A stretch of 64,000 nt of DNA from Mycobacterium seoulense. GTDB lineage: Bacteria > Actinomycetota > Actinomycetes > Mycobacteriales > Mycobacteriaceae. Below are positions 1-9,876 of the stretch, piece by piece; position 1 is the stretch's first letter; every line of letters starts with the position of its first letter. A model generated the notes under the pieces. That model was not told where the DNA came from, did no database searches, and worked only from the letters and a program-made list of their open reading frames with translations. The translations under genes were made by a program, and so were the position numbers. The stretch spans positions 1,054,001 through 1,118,000 of the forward strand of contig NZ_AP022582.1 in NCBI RefSeq assembly GCF_010731595.1, read 5' to 3'.

Positions 1-1
1 C

Positions 2-3000
2 GGCTTCCCGATCGCCGGCCGCCGCGACCCGTTGCTCGACGACGTGGTCGGCTTCTTCGTCAACACCCTGGTGCTGCGGACGGATCTGGGCGGCGACCCG
101 ACGGTCGCCCAGGTGCTGCGGCAGGTCCGCGGGCGCAGCCTGGCCGCCTACGAACACCAGGACGTCCCCTTCGAGCTGCTGGTGGAGCGGCTCCGCCCGG
201 CCCGCAGCCTGAGCCATCACCCGCTGGTGCAGGTGATGTTGGCCTGGCAGAACAACGATCCCGGCGACGTGATCCTGGGTGATCTGCACGTCACCCCGCT
301 GCCGGTGGACAGCCACACCGCCCGCATGGACCTGACCTTCTCGCTGGCCGAACACTGGGGCGAGGCCGGTGAACCCGCCGGGATCGGCGGGCAGGTCGAG
401 TTCCGCACCGACGTGTTCGACGCCGGCACCATCGAAACGCTGATCAAACGCCTGCACCAGGTGCTGGTGGCCATCACCGCCGACGCAGGCCGGGCGTTGT
501 CGTCGATCGACGTGCTCGACGACGACGAGCGCGCCCGCCTCGACGAGTGGGGTAACCGCGCGGTGTCCAGCCGGCCGGTGACCTGGCCGTCGATCCTCGA
601 GGTGTTCGACGCGCAGGTGGACCGCGCCCCCGAAGCCGTGGCCGTCAGCTGCGGCGACCGCTCGATCACCTACCGGGAACTCAACCGCGCCGCGAACCGG
701 TTGGCGCACTTGCTGATCGGCCACGGGGCCGGCCCGGGCGAATGTGTGGGCCTGCTCGTGGACCGCTCGGCGGAGGCGGTCGTGTCGATACTGGCGGTGC
801 TCAAGGCCGGGGCGGCCTACCTGCCGATCGACCCGGGGCTGCCCGCGGCGCGGATCGCGTTCATCCTGACCGACGCCGCGCCCATCGCGGCGCTGACGAC
901 CGCCGACCACCGATCGCGGCTGGACGGCTTCGAGGGCGCGGTCGTCGACGTCGACGATCCCGCCCTCGACGCCCGGTCCGGCGGTCCGCCCCCGGCGATG
1001 CCGACGGCCGACGACATCGCCTACATCATCTACACGTCCGGCACCACCGGGACGCCCAAAGGCGTTGCGGTCAGCCATCGCAACGTCACGCAGCTGTTCG
1101 CCCCCCTCGACGCGCCCCTGCCGGCGGGGGGAGTGTGGTCGCAGAGCCATTCGCTGGTCTTCGACGTGTCGGTGTGGGAGATCTTCGGTGCGCTGCTGCA
1201 CGGCGGGCGGGTGCTGGTGGTGCCCGACGCGACGGCCCGCTCCCCGAAAGACCTGCACGACCTGCTGAGCGCCGAAGACGTCAGCGTGCTCACCCAGACG
1301 CCGTCCGAGGCCGGGCTGCTCGCGGTGGAGGGCTTGGACTCGGCCGCCCTGGTGGTGGCCGGTGAGGCCTGCCCGCAGGAGGTGGTGGACCGGTGGGCGC
1401 CCGGGCGGACCATGCTCAACGTCTACGGTCCGACCGAGACCACGATGTGCGTCGCGATCAGCGCGCCGCTGGTGCCCGAGTCGGGAACACCGCCGATCGG
1501 TGCGCCGGTGCCGGGGGCGGCGCTGTTCGTGCTCGACGGGTGGCTGCGGCCGGTGGCCGCCGGGGTCATCGGGGAGCTGTATGTGGCCGGAGCGGGCCTG
1601 ACGTATGGGTACGTGCGCCGGGCCGGCCTGACCGCGTCGCGGTTTGTGGCGTGCCCCTTCGGGGCGCCCGGACAGCGGATGTATCGCACCGGGGATGTGG
1701 TGTGTTGGGGCCCGGACGGGCAGCTGCGGTATCTGGGCCGCGCCGACGAACAGGTGAAGATCCGCGGGCACCGCGTCGAACTCGGCGAGGTCCGCGCCGC
1801 CCTGGCCGCACTGGACGGGGTGGAGCAGGCGGCGGTGATCGCGCGCGAGGACCGCCCCGGCGACAGGCGGCTGGTGGGGTACGTCACGGGCACCGCCGAC
1901 CCGGCCGCCCTGCGCGTGGCCCTGGGCGATCGGTTGCCCTCCTATATGGTCCCGGTGGCGGTGGTGACGGTGGACGCGTTGCCGTTGACGGTCAACGGCA
2001 AACTCGACACCCGGGCGTTGCCGGCACCGGAGTACAACGACGGTGACCGCTACCGCCCGCCGGCCACACCGGTCGAGCAGACCCTGGCGGACATCTACGC
2101 CCAGGTGCTGGGGGTGGAGCGGGTTGGCGTCGAGGAGTCGTTCTTCGACCTCGGCGGCGACTCGCTGTCGGCGATGCGGCTGGTCGCCGCGATCCACACC
2201 ACCCTGGGCATCCATCTGCCGGTGCGCGCCGTGTTCGACGCGCCGTCCGTGCGGAACTTGAGTCAGCAATTGGATTGGCACACCGGCGATTTCGAGGGCG
2301 CGCGCGGGACCGGTCCCAGCTTCGCCGCGGTGCACGGCCGCGACGCCACCGAGGTGTACGCCAGTGATCTGACGTTGGACAAGTTCATCGATGCCGCGAC
2401 GCTGAGCGCCGCGCCGTCGTTGCCGGGCCCGAGTTCGGAGGTGCGGACGGTCCTGTTGACCGGGGCGACGGGCTTTTTGGGGCGTTATCTGGTGTTGCAG
2501 TGGCTCGAGCAGCTGGAGCTGGTCGAGGGCAGGCTGATCTGCCTGGTGCGGGCGGGCTCTGATGAGGAGGCGCGCCAGCGGCTGGAGAAGACCTTCGACA
2601 GCGGTGACCCGAAGTTGTTGCGGTACTTCCAGGAGCTGGCCGCCGATCACCTCGAGGTGGTGGCCGGCGACAAGGGCGCGGCGAACCTGGGCCTGGACGA
2701 GCGGACGTGGCAGCGGTTGGCCGACACCGTCGATCTGATCGTGGATTCGGCGGCTCTGGTCAACGGCGTGCTGCCCTACAGCGAGCTGTTCGGTCCGAAC
2801 GTGGCCGGCACCGCCGAACTCATCCGGGTGGCGCTGACCGCCAAACTCAAGCCCTATTCGTACGTCTCGACCGCGAACGTCGGGGACGGGGTCGACCCGG
2901 AGGCCTTCACCGAGGACGCCGACATCCGGGTCGTCAGCCCGATCCGCATCGTCGACGGCGGCTACGCCAACGGCTACGGCAACAGCAAGTGGGCCGGCGA

Positions 3001-3655
3001 GGTGCTGCTGCGGGAGGCCCACGACCTGTGCGGGCTGCCGGTCTCGGTGTTCCGCTGCGACATGATCCTGTCCGACACCGGCTACACGGGGCAGCTGAAC
3101 CTGTCGGACATGTTCACCCGGATGGTGCTGAGCCTGGTCGCGACCGGCGTCGCGCCGCGCTCGTTCTATCAGCTGGATGCCGAGGGCAACCGGCAACGGG
3201 CGCACTTCGACGCGCTGCCGGTGGAGTTCGTGGCCGAGGCGATCACCACGCTCGGTGCCGAGGTGGTGGAGGGGTTCGAGACGTATCACGTGATGAACCC
3301 CCACGACGACGGCATCGGCATCGACGAGTACGTCGACTGGCTGATCGAGGCCGGTTACCCGATCGAGCGGGTCGACGACTTCGGGGAGTGGCTGCAACGG
3401 TTCGAGGCCGCGCTGCGCGATCTGCCGGAGCGCCAGCGGCAACACTCGGTGCTGCCGCTGTTGCAGTTGCCGAGCACCCAGCAGGTCGAACCCGGTGAGC
3501 CGGGCCGCGGTTCGCTCGCGTCGACCGACCGGTTCCGTGCGGCGGTGCGGGAGGCCAAGATCGGCCCCGACAGCGACGATCCGGACATCCCGCACGTCTC
3601 GCCGCCGGTGATCGTCAAGTACGTCACCGACCTCCAACTGCTCGGACTGCTGTAA
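2..3655 (+). CDS. Nonribosomal peptide synthetase, C-terminal part (C-A-PCP-reductase), 5' end outside window
   Basis: The reading frame is open from the first bases of the window, so the gene starts upstream. In order: the end of a condensation domain ([11 protein letters not shown] near the edge); an adenylation domain with the A3 core [11 protein letters not shown] near residue 333 and YGPTETT near 470; a carrier domain with LGGDSLSAM (phosphopantetheine Ser near 711); and a thioester-reductase domain from about residue 800 with GATGFLG (NADP binding) and a Tyr-x3-Lys pair in YGNSKWAG. Family knowledge: such domains release the thioester reductively as an aldehyde or alcohol, as for the alaninol end of mycobacterial glycopeptidolipids. 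No thioesterase or epimerase is seen in this portion. The specificity residues, aligned by eye to GrsA, read D-V-W-T-V-A-V-M-C. The substrate is not assigned with confidence. Confidence 0.93.
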   Translation, partial: GFPIAGRRDPLLDDVVGFFVNTLVLRTDLGGDPTVAQVLRQVRGRSLAAYEHQDVPFELLVERLRPARSLSHHPLVQVMLAWQNNDPGDVILGDLHVTPLPVDSHTARMDLTFSLAEHWGEAGEPAGIGGQVEFRTDVFDAGTIETLIKRLHQVLVAITADAGRALSSIDVLDDDERARLDEWGNRAVSSRPVTWPSILEVFDAQVDRAPEAVAVSCGDRSITYRELNRAANRLAHLLIGHGAGPGECVGLLVDRSAEAVVSILAVLKAGAAYLPIDPGLPAARIAFILTDAAPIAALTTADHRSRLDGFEGAVVDVDDPALDARSGGPPPAMPTADDIAYIIYTSGTTGTPKGVAVSHRNVTQLFAPLDAPLPAGGVWSQSHSLVFDVSVWEIFGALLHGGRVLVVPDATARSPKDLHDLLSAEDVSVLTQTPSEAGLLAVEGLDSAALVVAGEACPQEVVDRWAPGRTMLNVYGPTETTMCVAISAPLVPESGTPPIGAPVPGAALFVLDGWLRPVAAGVIGELYVAGAGLTYGYVRRAGLTASRFVACPFGAPGQRMYRTGDVVCWGPDGQLRYLGRADEQVKIRGHRVELGEVRAALAALDGVEQAAVIAREDRPGDRRLVGYVTGTADPAALRVALGDRLPSYMVPVAVVTVDALPLTVNGKLDTRALPAPEYNDGDRYRPPATPVEQTLADIYAQVLGVERVGVEESFFDLGGDSLSAMRLVAAIHTTLGIHLPVRAVFDAPSVRNLSQQLDWHTGDFEGARGTGPSFAAVHGRDATEVYASDLTLDKFIDAATLSAAPSLPGPSSEVRTVLLTGATGFLGRYLVLQWLEQLELVEGRLICLVRAGSDEEARQRLEKTFDSGDPKLLRYFQELAADHLEVVAGDKGAANLGLDERTWQRLADTVDLIVDSAALVNGVLPYSELFGPNVAGTAELIRVALTAKLKPYSYVSTANVGDGVDPEAFTEDADIRVVSPIRIVDGGYANGYGNSKWAGEVLLREAHDLCGLPVSVFRCDMILSDTGYTGQLNLSDMFTRMVLSLVATGVAPRSFYQLDAEGNRQRAHFDALPVEFVAEAITTLGAEVVEGFETYHVMNPHDDGIGIDEYVDWLIEAGYPIERVDDFGEWLQRFEAALRDLPERQRQHSVLPLLQLPSTQQVEPGEPGRGSLASTDRFRAAVREAKIGPDSDDPDIPHVSPPVIVKYVTDLQLLGLL

Positions 3656-3785
3656 ACCTCAGAGCCGCAACGGATTTCACGCGGATCGATCGAAATACCG
3701 AGCATTCGGGCCACGTCGCAGCACAGCCTGACTAACATGGCCGGTGATCGTGACGGTGTCCCGCAAGCACACGAAAGCGCTCACC

Positions 3786-4367
3786 ATGACAACAGCCCGC
3801 GTGCCGAAATTGCCGCTCGAGGAAGCCACCGCGGCCGCCGACGAGGCGGCGGTGCCCAACTACATGGCCGAACTGAGCATCTTCCAGGTGCTGCTCAACC
3901 ACCCTTCGCTGGCGCGCGCCATCAACGACCTGCTCGCCACCATGCTCTGGCATGGTGCACTCGACGCGCGGTTGCGTGAGTTGGTGATCATGCGGATCGG
4001 CTGGCTCACCGCGTGCGACTACGAGTGGACGCAACACTGGCGGGTGGCGTCGAGGCTGGGCGTGTCGCCCGACGACCTGCTCGGCGTGCGCGACTGGCAG
4101 GCGCACCGCGGGTTCGGCCCGACCGAGCGGGCCGTGCTGGCCGCCACTGACGACGTGGTGCGCGACGGCGCGGTGAGCGACGCCAGCTGGGCGGCCTGCG
4201 AACGTGAATTGAACTGCGACACAACGGTTCTCATCGAGCTGGTCACCGCCATCGGCGCCTGGCGGATGGTCGCGTCCATCCTGCACAGCCTCCGGGTTCC
4301 GCTCGAAGAGGGCGTGTCCAGCTGGCCGCCCGACGGCCGGTCGCCGTCGGAAGCCGTCGTCGATTGA
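3786..4367 (+). CDS. Carboxymuconolactone decarboxylase / AhpD-like protein (Rv1531-type)
   Basis: A 193-residue, mostly helical protein. The segment LLATMLWHGALDARLRELVIMRIGWLTACDYEWTQH is typical of the CMD/AhpD fold, but only one cysteine (TACDYEW) is present where AhpD has a CxxC pair, so peroxidase-type chemistry is doubtful. I chose ATG 3786 (MTTARVPK) because the protein begins there in the M. tuberculosis counterpart as I recall it. An in-frame GTG at 3744 would add 14 residues. A TAACAT -10-like element at 3733-3738 would put the transcript start near 3745 and give a short leader. The gene lies between the NRPS and the nitronate monooxygenase gene on the same strand. Its function is unknown. 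Confidence 0.85.
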   Translation: MTTARVPKLPLEEATAAADEAAVPNYMAELSIFQVLLNHPSLARAINDLLATMLWHGALDARLRELVIMRIGWLTACDYEWTQHWRVASRLGVSPDDLLGVRDWQAHRGFGPTERAVLAATDDVVRDGAVSDASWAACERELNCDTTVLIELVTAIGAWRMVASILHSLRVPLEEGVSSWPPDGRSPSEAVVD

Positions 4368-4399
4368 CATATCAATCGGTGGCTCTTTAGCGTCGGGCA
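4361..4399 (+). promoter_or_regulatory. Leaderless promoter with overlapping dyad operator for the nitronate monooxygenase gene
   Basis: TTGACA at 4364-4369, an 18-bp spacer, TAGCGT at 4388-4393, then six bases to the ATG at 4400. The predicted start of transcription is therefore the A of the start codon. A perfect inverted repeat, CGATTGA-CATA-TCAATCG (4361-4378), overlaps the -35 element and also contains the stop codon of the upstream gene. This placement suits a repressor site, for instance of TetR type. The regulator is not identified. Confidence 0.6.
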
Positions 4400-5521
4400 A
4401 TGCGTACCAGAGTCGCCGACATGCTCGGTGTCGAGTTCCCCATCTGCGCGTTCAGCCACTGCCGCGACGTGGTGGCCGCGGTGACCAACGCGGGCGGGTT
4501 CGGCATTCTCGGCGCCGTCGCCCACAGCCCCCAACGGCTGGAAAGCGAACTCACCTGGATCGAGGAGCAGACGGGCGGCAAGCCCTACGGCGTCGACCTG
4601 CTGTTGCCGCCCAAGTACGTCGGCGCGGACGAAGGCGGCATCGACGCCACCCAGGTCCGGGCGCGGCTGCCCGAGGAGCACCGCGCGTTCGTCGACGACA
4701 TCCTCGCCCGCTACGGGATCACCGCGCCGGCCCAGGAGCGTCCCTCCGCCGGCGGCCTCAACATCTCGCCCAAGGGCTACGAACCGCTGCTCGAGGTGGC
4801 CTTCGCCCACAACATCCGGCTGATCGCCAGCGCGCTCGGGCCGCCCCCGGCGGACCTCGTCGAACGCGCCCACGGCCGCGGCGTGCTGGTGGCCGCGCTG
4901 GCCGGCACCACGCGCCACGCGCAACGCCACGCGGCCGCCGGCGTCGACCTGATCGTCGCGCAGGGCACCGAGGCCGGGGGACACACCGGCGAGGTCGCCA
5001 CGATGGTCCTGGTTCCCGAGGTGGTCGACGCGGTCGCTCCCGTCCCGGTGCTGGCCGCGGGCGGCATCGCCCGCGGCCGCCAGATCGCGGCGGCCCTGGC
5101 CCTGGGCGCCGAAGGCGTGTGGTGCGGTTCGGTCTGGCTGACCACCGAAGAAGCCGAGACACCGCCGGTGGTCAAGGACAAGTTCCTGGCCGCCACCTCC
5201 TCGGACACGGTGCGGTCGCGGTCGATGACGGGCAAGCCGGCGCGGATGCTGCGCACGGCCTGGACCGACGAATGGGAGCGGCCGGAGAAGCCCGACCCAC
5301 TCGGTATGCCGTTGCAAACCGCCCTGGTCACCGAGCCGCAGGTGCGCATCAACCAGGCGGCCGCGCACCCGGGGGCCAAGGCCCGCGAGCTGGCCACCTA
5401 CTTCGTCGGCCAGGTGGTGGGCTCGCTCGACCGGGTTCGCCCCGCGCGCGCGGTGGTGCTCGACATGGTGGAGGAATTCATCGACACCATCGGGCGGCTC
5501 GACGGCCTCGTCGAGAAGTAA
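4400..5521 (+). CDS. Nitronate monooxygenase / 2-nitropropane dioxygenase-like flavoprotein (Rv1533-type)
   Basis: A 373-residue TIM-barrel protein of the NMO family, which oxidises alkyl nitronates with FMN. Some members are enoyl reductase-like. The start MRTRVADMLGVEFPICAFSHCRDV and the flavin/phosphate-binding stretch DLIVAQGTEAGGHTGEV with VLAAGGIARGRQIAAALALGAEGVWCGS are characteristic. Full length for the family. The ATG at 4400 coincides with the predicted transcript start, so the mRNA is probably leaderless. The natural substrate is unknown. It could be a detoxification enzyme or a lipid-related oxidoreductase. Confidence 0.88.
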   Translation: MRTRVADMLGVEFPICAFSHCRDVVAAVTNAGGFGILGAVAHSPQRLESELTWIEEQTGGKPYGVDLLLPPKYVGADEGGIDATQVRARLPEEHRAFVDDILARYGITAPAQERPSAGGLNISPKGYEPLLEVAFAHNIRLIASALGPPPADLVERAHGRGVLVAALAGTTRHAQRHAAAGVDLIVAQGTEAGGHTGEVATMVLVPEVVDAVAPVPVLAAGGIARGRQIAAALALGAEGVWCGSVWLTTEEAETPPVVKDKFLAATSSDTVRSRSMTGKPARMLRTAWTDEWERPEKPDPLGMPLQTALVTEPQVRINQAAAHPGAKARELATYFVGQVVGSLDRVRPARAVVLDMVEEFIDTIGRLDGLVEK

Positions 5522-5693
5522 CGGGTGTTCTCCCGCGGGGGCCGAACGGCCCGCAGCGGTTCGGCAAACACGAGATGAACAGTCCACGCCAGCCGCGCGT
5601 GGTCATACGCCCAGCTCATGGCCCATACCTGGGTGGATCCTGTGTGCCCGCCCCGGGAAACCGTAAAGATTCAGGAACATCGCCTCGAGGAGT
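5522..5693. other. Intergenic stretch before the M-box promoter
   Basis: No gene seen. A short GGGCC-GAAC-GGCCC hairpin at 5539-5552, without a T-run, lies 18 bases after the stop codon and may end the upstream transcript. Nothing else is recognised before the promoter at 5694. Confidence 0.4.
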
Positions 5694-5722
5694 TTGACCC
5701 CGTCGGACCCGTCGTGCATTAT
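5694..5722 (+). promoter_or_regulatory. Promoter of the M-box leader
   Basis: TTGACC (5694-5699), a 17-bp spacer and CATTAT (5717-5722). The predicted transcript start near 5729 is just ahead of the first conserved bases of the riboswitch aptamer. This is a near-consensus housekeeping sigma-factor promoter. Confidence 0.65.
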
Positions 5723-5729
5723 CGGTCGG

Positions 5730-5900
5730 GTATGCACCTCGTTAGGTGAGGCGTCTACACGAATACAGGCCACTGACCCCGAACGTCGAAAGACGCCCCG
5801 GGTCAGGACAGCTCCTCCCGGCTTAAGGGTTGAGCCCAGGTGGCTTCCGGAATACCGGACACGTCGTGTGGTGCCGAAGCTCTGACGAGAGGGGTGCGGA
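5730..5900 (+). promoter_or_regulatory. M-box (ykoK-type) magnesium riboswitch aptamer
   Basis: The leader contains the conserved M-box elements in order: CTCGTTAGGTGAGGC near 5738, GACCCCGAACGTCGAAAGACGCC near 5775 (given as a landmark, split by variable bases in the family), a CAGGTGGCTTCCGGAATACC segment near 5838, and CCGAAGCTCTGACGAGAGG closing the P1 stem near 5875. Known: M-boxes sense Mg2+ and usually control Mg transport. In M. tuberculosis one lies upstream of Rv1535, whose counterpart follows here. An intrinsic terminator lies directly downstream, so control by transcription attenuation is likely. Confidence 0.9.
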
Positions 5901-5903
5901 TCT

Positions 5904-5922
5904 CCGACGGTCGTCGGTTTTT
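5904..5922 (+). terminator. Intrinsic terminator of the M-box expression platform
   Basis: Hairpin CCGAC-GGTC-GTCGG followed by TTTTT, a few bases after the closing stem of the M-box. True T-tract terminators are uncommon in mycobacteria, which supports a regulatory role. Mg2+-bound aptamer would be expected to favour this hairpin. Confidence 0.75.
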
Positions 5923-5995
5923 CTGCTCCTCATGCTGCGCGCAGATCGCGTGCGGGACCCCGCACGTGTCGTGACCGCGAGGAGGTGAGGGACAC

Positions 5996-6076
5996 ATGAG
6001 TTCCAGCGACAGTCCGGATCGAAGTCCGAGCTCCGTCTCGTCCCGATCCCGTCTCCGGCACGACGTTCTCAGCTGA
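5996..6076 (+). CDS. 26-codon leader ORF between the M-box terminator and the Rv1535-type gene
   Basis: ATG at 5996, preceded by a very strong ribosome-binding site (GGAGGTGAGGG from 5981). The product is a 26-residue Ser/Arg-rich peptide beginning MSSSDSPDRS and ending RHDVLS. The stop codon is TGA at 6074. It has no recognised domain. The strong Shine-Dalgarno and its place between a riboswitch and the controlled gene suggest a regulatory uORF, for example one that shields the leader from Rho or couples translation to attenuation. A hairpin GTGCGG-GACC-CCGCAC at 5950-5965 lies just upstream. That it is translated is an inference. Confidence 0.55.
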   Translation: MSSSDSPDRSPSSVSSRSRLRHDVLS

Positions 6077-6191
6077 GTCGTTGCAACGCCACGTGGCTTA
6101 TCGGCCAGGCGTTCTCCGGATCGGAACCGCGACGGGACTTCGACACGTCAGTCCAGTTAGTCCCGGTAGGAACCCCGCGTAGGAGATCATC

Positions 6192-6431
6192 ATGACCACA
6201 GCTCTGTACGACGAAGTGGTGACCGTAGCGCCCGCCCGCACGTTGAGGGTGGTGCGCGACGTCGAGACCACCGCGGCCCCGGTGGCCAAGAAGGCCGCCC
6301 GCCCGGCCGGCAAGCAGCCCGTCTTCGCCGGCGACCCGCTGGTGGAGGGCGCCACCCGCTTGCTGAGCATTCCGCTGCGCCACCTGTACGCCGCGCTGCT
6401 GCGGGTTGGTGTGCTCGAAGTTCTGGCCTGA
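6192..6431 (+). CDS. Small protein under M-box control (Rv1535-type)
   Basis: A 79-residue protein with an Ala/Lys/Pro-rich middle (APVAKKAARPAGKQP) and a hydrophobic C-terminal helix (LLSIPLRHLYAALLRVGVLEVLA) that could associate with a membrane. No catalytic motif is seen. AGGAG at 6181-6185 sets the ATG at 6192. Position and size match Rv1535 of M. tuberculosis, which also follows an M-box and precedes ileS. The riboswitch implies induction at low magnesium and a role in Mg2+ homeostasis, but the molecular function is unknown. Confidence 0.85.
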   Translation: MTTALYDEVVTVAPARTLRVVRDVETTAAPVAKKAARPAGKQPVFAGDPLVEGATRLLSIPLRHLYAALLRVGVLEVLA

Positions 6432-6456
6432 TCCGATGGGCAGCGACCAACCACGG

Positions 6457-6511
6457 CTCCAAGGGGCTACCCGGCCGCAGGTGTGACCTGAGGCCAGGTA
6501 GCCCCTTGGAG
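6457..6511 (+). terminator. Strong stem-loop after the Rv1535-type gene
   Basis: A perfect 15-bp inverted repeat, CTCCAAGGGGCTACC (6457-6471) and its complement (6497-6511). The loop contains a smaller CAGGT/ACCTG stem. No T-run follows. It lies between the small gene and the ileS promoter, so it probably acts as a transcription barrier or 3'-end stabiliser. Confidence 0.6.
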
Positions 6512-6524
6512 TGCTTCGCCTGAG

Positions 6525-6530
6525 TAGAAT
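6525..6530 (+). promoter_or_regulatory. -10 element of the ileS promoter
   Basis: TAGAAT matches the mycobacterial TANNNT -10. The predicted transcript start near 6537 is the beginning of T-box stem I. No convincing -35 element is seen. Confidence 0.5.
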
Positions 6531-6536
6531 CGAGCC

Positions 6537-6747
6537 ACTGGCGTTGATCCGGCATCACCGGGGAGCCTTCGGAAGAACAGCCGGCTTCTTTCTCTGGCCA
6601 GCTCAGTAGAACCGAACGGGTGGGCCCGTCACAGCCTCCAAGGAGCGGTCACGCGACAGCGTGGCAAGCGGGGTGGTACCGCGGCGCTCGCGCAGGCAGC
6701 GCGTCGTCGTCCCCGGCCTGACCATAGGCACGCAGGAGACGACGCGC
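6537..6747 (+). promoter_or_regulatory. T-box leader of ileS, translational type
   Basis: Stem I carries the specifier ATC (6554-6556, GGCATCACCGG), an isoleucine codon. A later AGTAGAACCGAACGGGTGG segment (6605 on) resembles the stem II region. The T-box sequence GGGGTGGTACCGCGG (6670-6684) contains the TGGT that pairs with the tRNA 3' end. There is no terminator T-run. Instead a 10-bp stem, GCGCGTCGTC (6699-6708) with GACGACGCGC (6738-6747), lies over the end of the Shine-Dalgarno (AGGAG 6734-6738) and up to the GTG start. Known: actinobacterial ileS T-boxes control translation initiation. Uncharged tRNA-Ile should free the start site. Confidence 0.9.
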
Positions 6748-6750
6748 ACC

Positions 6751-9700
6751 GTGACCGAAAACGCTGACGCCAGGGCTTATCCCAAACTGGCGAGCGGAGC
6801 ACCCGATTTTCCGGCCCTCGAACTCGAGGTCCTCGACTACTGGGCCCGTGACGACACCTTCCGGGCCAGCATCGCCCGCCGCGACGGCGCCGAAGAATAC
6901 GTCTTCTACGACGGACCGCCGTTCGCCAACGGGCTGCCGCACTACGGGCACCTGCTGACCGGCTACGTGAAGGACATCGTCCCGCGGTACCGCACCATGC
7001 GCGGCTACAAGGTCGAGCGCCGTTTCGGCTGGGACACCCACGGGCTGCCCGCCGAACTCGAGGTCGAGCGGCAGCTCGGCATCACCGACAAGTCGCAGAT
7101 CGACGACATGGGCATCGCCGCGTTCAACGAGGCCTGCCGCGAATCGGTGCTGCGCTACACCGACGAGTGGCAGGCGTATGTCACGCGCCAGGCCCGCTGG
7201 GTCGACTTCGACAACGACTACAAGACGCTCGACCTGTCCTACATGGAGTCGGTGATCTGGGCGTTCAAGCAGCTCTGGGACAAGGGTCTGGCCTACGAGG
7301 GCTACCGCGTCCTGCCGTACTGCTGGCGCGACGAAACCCCGCTGTCCAACCACGAATTGCGGATGGACGACGACGTCTACCAGAGCCGCCAAGACCCCGC
7401 GCTGACGGTGGGATTCAAGGTGGTCGGGGGCGCGCTGGACGGCGCGCACCTGCTGGTGTGGACGACGACGCCGTGGACCCTGCCGTCGAACCTGGCCGTC
7501 GCGGTCAACCCGGAGGTCACCTACGTCGAGGTCCGGGCCGGCGAGCACCGTTTCGTGCTGGCCGAGGCCCGGTTGGCCGCCTACGCCCGCGAGTTGGGTG
7601 ACGAACCCGAAGTGCTGGGCACCTACCGCGGGGCCGATCTTCTGGGCACGCGCTACCTGCCGCCCTTCCCGTATTTCATGGACAGCCCCAAGGCTTTTCA
7701 GGTGCTGCCGGGGGAGTTCGTCACGACCGAGGACGGCACCGGCATCGTGCACATGGCGCCGGCCTACGGCGAGGACGACATGGCCACCACCGACAAGGTG
7801 GGCATCGTGCCGGTCACCCCGGTCGATTCCAAGGGGCGTTTCGACGCGACGGTGCCGGATTACCAGGGGCAGCACGTCTTCGACGCCAACCCGCACATCA
7901 TCCGCGACCTGAAGAACGGCGGCGGCCCGGCTGCGGCCAACGGTGCGGTGCTGCTGCGCCACGAGACCTACGAGCACCCCTACCCGCACTGCTGGAGGTG
8001 CCGCAATCCGCTGATCTACCGGGCGGTGTCGTCGTGGTTCGTCGCGGTCACCGCCTTCCGCGACCGCATGGTGGAGCTCAACCAGCAGATCACCTGGTAC
8101 CCCGAACACGTCAAGGACGGCCAGTTCGGCAAGTGGCTGCAGGGCGCGCGTGACTGGTCGATCTCGCGAAACCGCTACTGGGGCAGCCCGATTCCGGTGT
8201 GGAAGTCCGACGACCCGGCCTACCCGCGCATCGACGTCTACGGCAGCCTCGACGAGCTGGAGCGCGACTTCGGGGTGCGGCCGACCAACCTGCACCGGCC
8301 CTACATCGACGAACTCACCCGCCCCAATCCCGACGACCCGACCGGCCGCAGCACCATGCGGCGCATCCCCGACGTGCTCGACGTGTGGTTCGACTCGGGC
8401 TCCATGCCGTACGCGCAGGTGCACTACCCGTTCGAGAATGGTGAGTGGTTCGACACCCACTATCCCGGCGACTTCATCGTCGAGTACATCGGCCAGACCC
8501 GCGGCTGGTTCTACACCCTGCACGTGCTGGCCACCGCGCTGTTCGACCGCCCGGCCTTCAAAACCTGTGTCGCACACGGGATTGTGCTGGGCTCGGACGG
8601 GCAAAAGATGAGCAAATCGCTGCGCAACTACCCCGACGTCTCGGAGGTCTTCGACCGCGACGGCTCCGACGCCATGCGGTGGTTCTTGATGGCGTCGCCG
8701 ATCCTGCGGGGCGGCAACCTGATCGTCACCGAGCAGGGCATCCGCGAGGGCGTGCGCCAGGTCCTGCTGCCGTTGTGGAACGCCTACAGCTTCCTGGCCC
8801 TCTACGCGCCCAAAGTCGGCTCCTGGCGCACCGATTCGCGGCAGGTGCTGGACCGCTACATCCTGGCCAAGCTCGCCGAGCTGCGCGACAACCTCACCCG
8901 CGAGATGGACACCTGCGACATCTCGCGCGCCTGCGAGCACCTGCGCCAGTTCACCGAGGCATTGACGAATTGGTATGTGCGACGGTCGCGTTCGCGGTTC
9001 TGGGAGGAGGACCCCGACGCCATCGACACCCTGCACACCGTGCTCGAGGTCACCTCGCGGCTGGCCGCGCCGCTGCTGCCGTCGGCCACCGAGATCATCT
9101 GGCGCGGTCTCACCGGCGGGCGGTCGGTGCACCTGGCCGACTGGCCGGAAGAAGGTGTGGTGCCCGCGGACCCCGGCCTGGTCGCCGCGATGGATCAGGT
9201 CCGCGAGGTGTGCTCGGCGGCGTCGTCCCTGCGCAAGGCCAAGAAGCTGCGGGTGCGCCTGCCGCTACCGAAACTGACCGTGGCGGTCGATGATCCGCGG
9301 CGGCTGGCGCCGTTCGCCGACCTGATCGCCGACGAGCTCAACGTCAAGAGCGTCGAGCTGACCGACGCCATCGACACCTACGGGCGGTTCGAGCTCACCG
9401 TCAACGCCCGCGTCGCCGGGCCGCGGCTGGGCAAGGACGTGCAGGCCGCCATCAAGGCGGTGAAGGCGGGGGAGGGCGTCGTCAACCCCGACGGCACCCT
9501 GACGGCGGGTCCCGCGGTGCTGCAGCCCGAGGAATACACCTCGCGGCTGGTCGCCGCCGACCCCGAGTTCACCGCCGCCCTGCCCGACGGGGCCGGGCTG
9601 GTGGTGCTGGACGGCACCGTCACCCCGGAGCTGGAGGCCGAGGGCTGGGCCAAGGACCGCATCCGCGAACTGCAGGAGCTGCGGAAGTCGAGCGGGCTGG

Positions 9701-9876
9701 ACGTGTCCGACCGGATCTCCGTCGTGATGTCGGTGCCCGCCGAGCGGGCGGACTGGGCGCGCACCCACCGCGAGCTGATCGCGGGTGAGATCCTGGCCAC
9801 CAGCTTCGAATTGGGCGAACCGGCCGACGGCGCCGACATCGGTGACGGCGTGCGGGTGAGCATCGCCAAGGCCTAG
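6751..9876 (+). CDS. ileS: Isoleucyl-tRNA synthetase
   Basis: A 1041-residue class I synthetase that charges tRNA-Ile with isoleucine in the cytosol. The HIGH-type motif is HYGH near residues 64-67 and KMSKS is at 619-623. Between them lies the CP1 editing domain ([14 protein letters not shown]). GTG 6751 gives the same length as M. tuberculosis IleS and lies just after the T-box sequestering stem. An upstream in-frame extension would run through the riboswitch and is rejected. Expression is predicted to rise when tRNA-Ile is uncharged. The sequence looks typical throughout. Confidence 0.97.
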   Translation: MTENADARAYPKLASGAPDFPALELEVLDYWARDDTFRASIARRDGAEEYVFYDGPPFANGLPHYGHLLTGYVKDIVPRYRTMRGYKVERRFGWDTHGLPAELEVERQLGITDKSQIDDMGIAAFNEACRESVLRYTDEWQAYVTRQARWVDFDNDYKTLDLSYMESVIWAFKQLWDKGLAYEGYRVLPYCWRDETPLSNHELRMDDDVYQSRQDPALTVGFKVVGGALDGAHLLVWTTTPWTLPSNLAVAVNPEVTYVEVRAGEHRFVLAEARLAAYARELGDEPEVLGTYRGADLLGTRYLPPFPYFMDSPKAFQVLPGEFVTTEDGTGIVHMAPAYGEDDMATTDKVGIVPVTPVDSKGRFDATVPDYQGQHVFDANPHIIRDLKNGGGPAAANGAVLLRHETYEHPYPHCWRCRNPLIYRAVSSWFVAVTAFRDRMVELNQQITWYPEHVKDGQFGKWLQGARDWSISRNRYWGSPIPVWKSDDPAYPRIDVYGSLDELERDFGVRPTNLHRPYIDELTRPNPDDPTGRSTMRRIPDVLDVWFDSGSMPYAQVHYPFENGEWFDTHYPGDFIVEYIGQTRGWFYTLHVLATALFDRPAFKTCVAHGIVLGSDGQKMSKSLRNYPDVSEVFDRDGSDAMRWFLMASPILRGGNLIVTEQGIREGVRQVLLPLWNAYSFLALYAPKVGSWRTDSRQVLDRYILAKLAELRDNLTREMDTCDISRACEHLRQFTEALTNWYVRRSRSRFWEEDPDAIDTLHTVLEVTSRLAAPLLPSATEIIWRGLTGGRSVHLADWPEEGVVPADPGLVAAMDQVREVCSAASSLRKAKKLRVRLPLPKLTVAVDDPRRLAPFADLIADELNVKSVELTDAIDTYGRFELTVNARVAGPRLGKDVQAAIKAVKAGEGVVNPDGTLTAGPAVLQPEEYTSRLVAADPEFTAALPDGAGLVVLDGTVTPELEAEGWAKDRIRELQELRKSSGLDVSDRISVVMSVPAERADWARTHRELIAGEILATSFELGEPADGADIGDGVRVSIAKA

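Noticed and set aside
6649..9132. 827-codon open frame on the minus strand across ileS
   Set aside because: It lies entirely opposite ileS, has low-complexity Arg/Val/Gly composition and no domain. It is a shadow produced by high GC at third positions.
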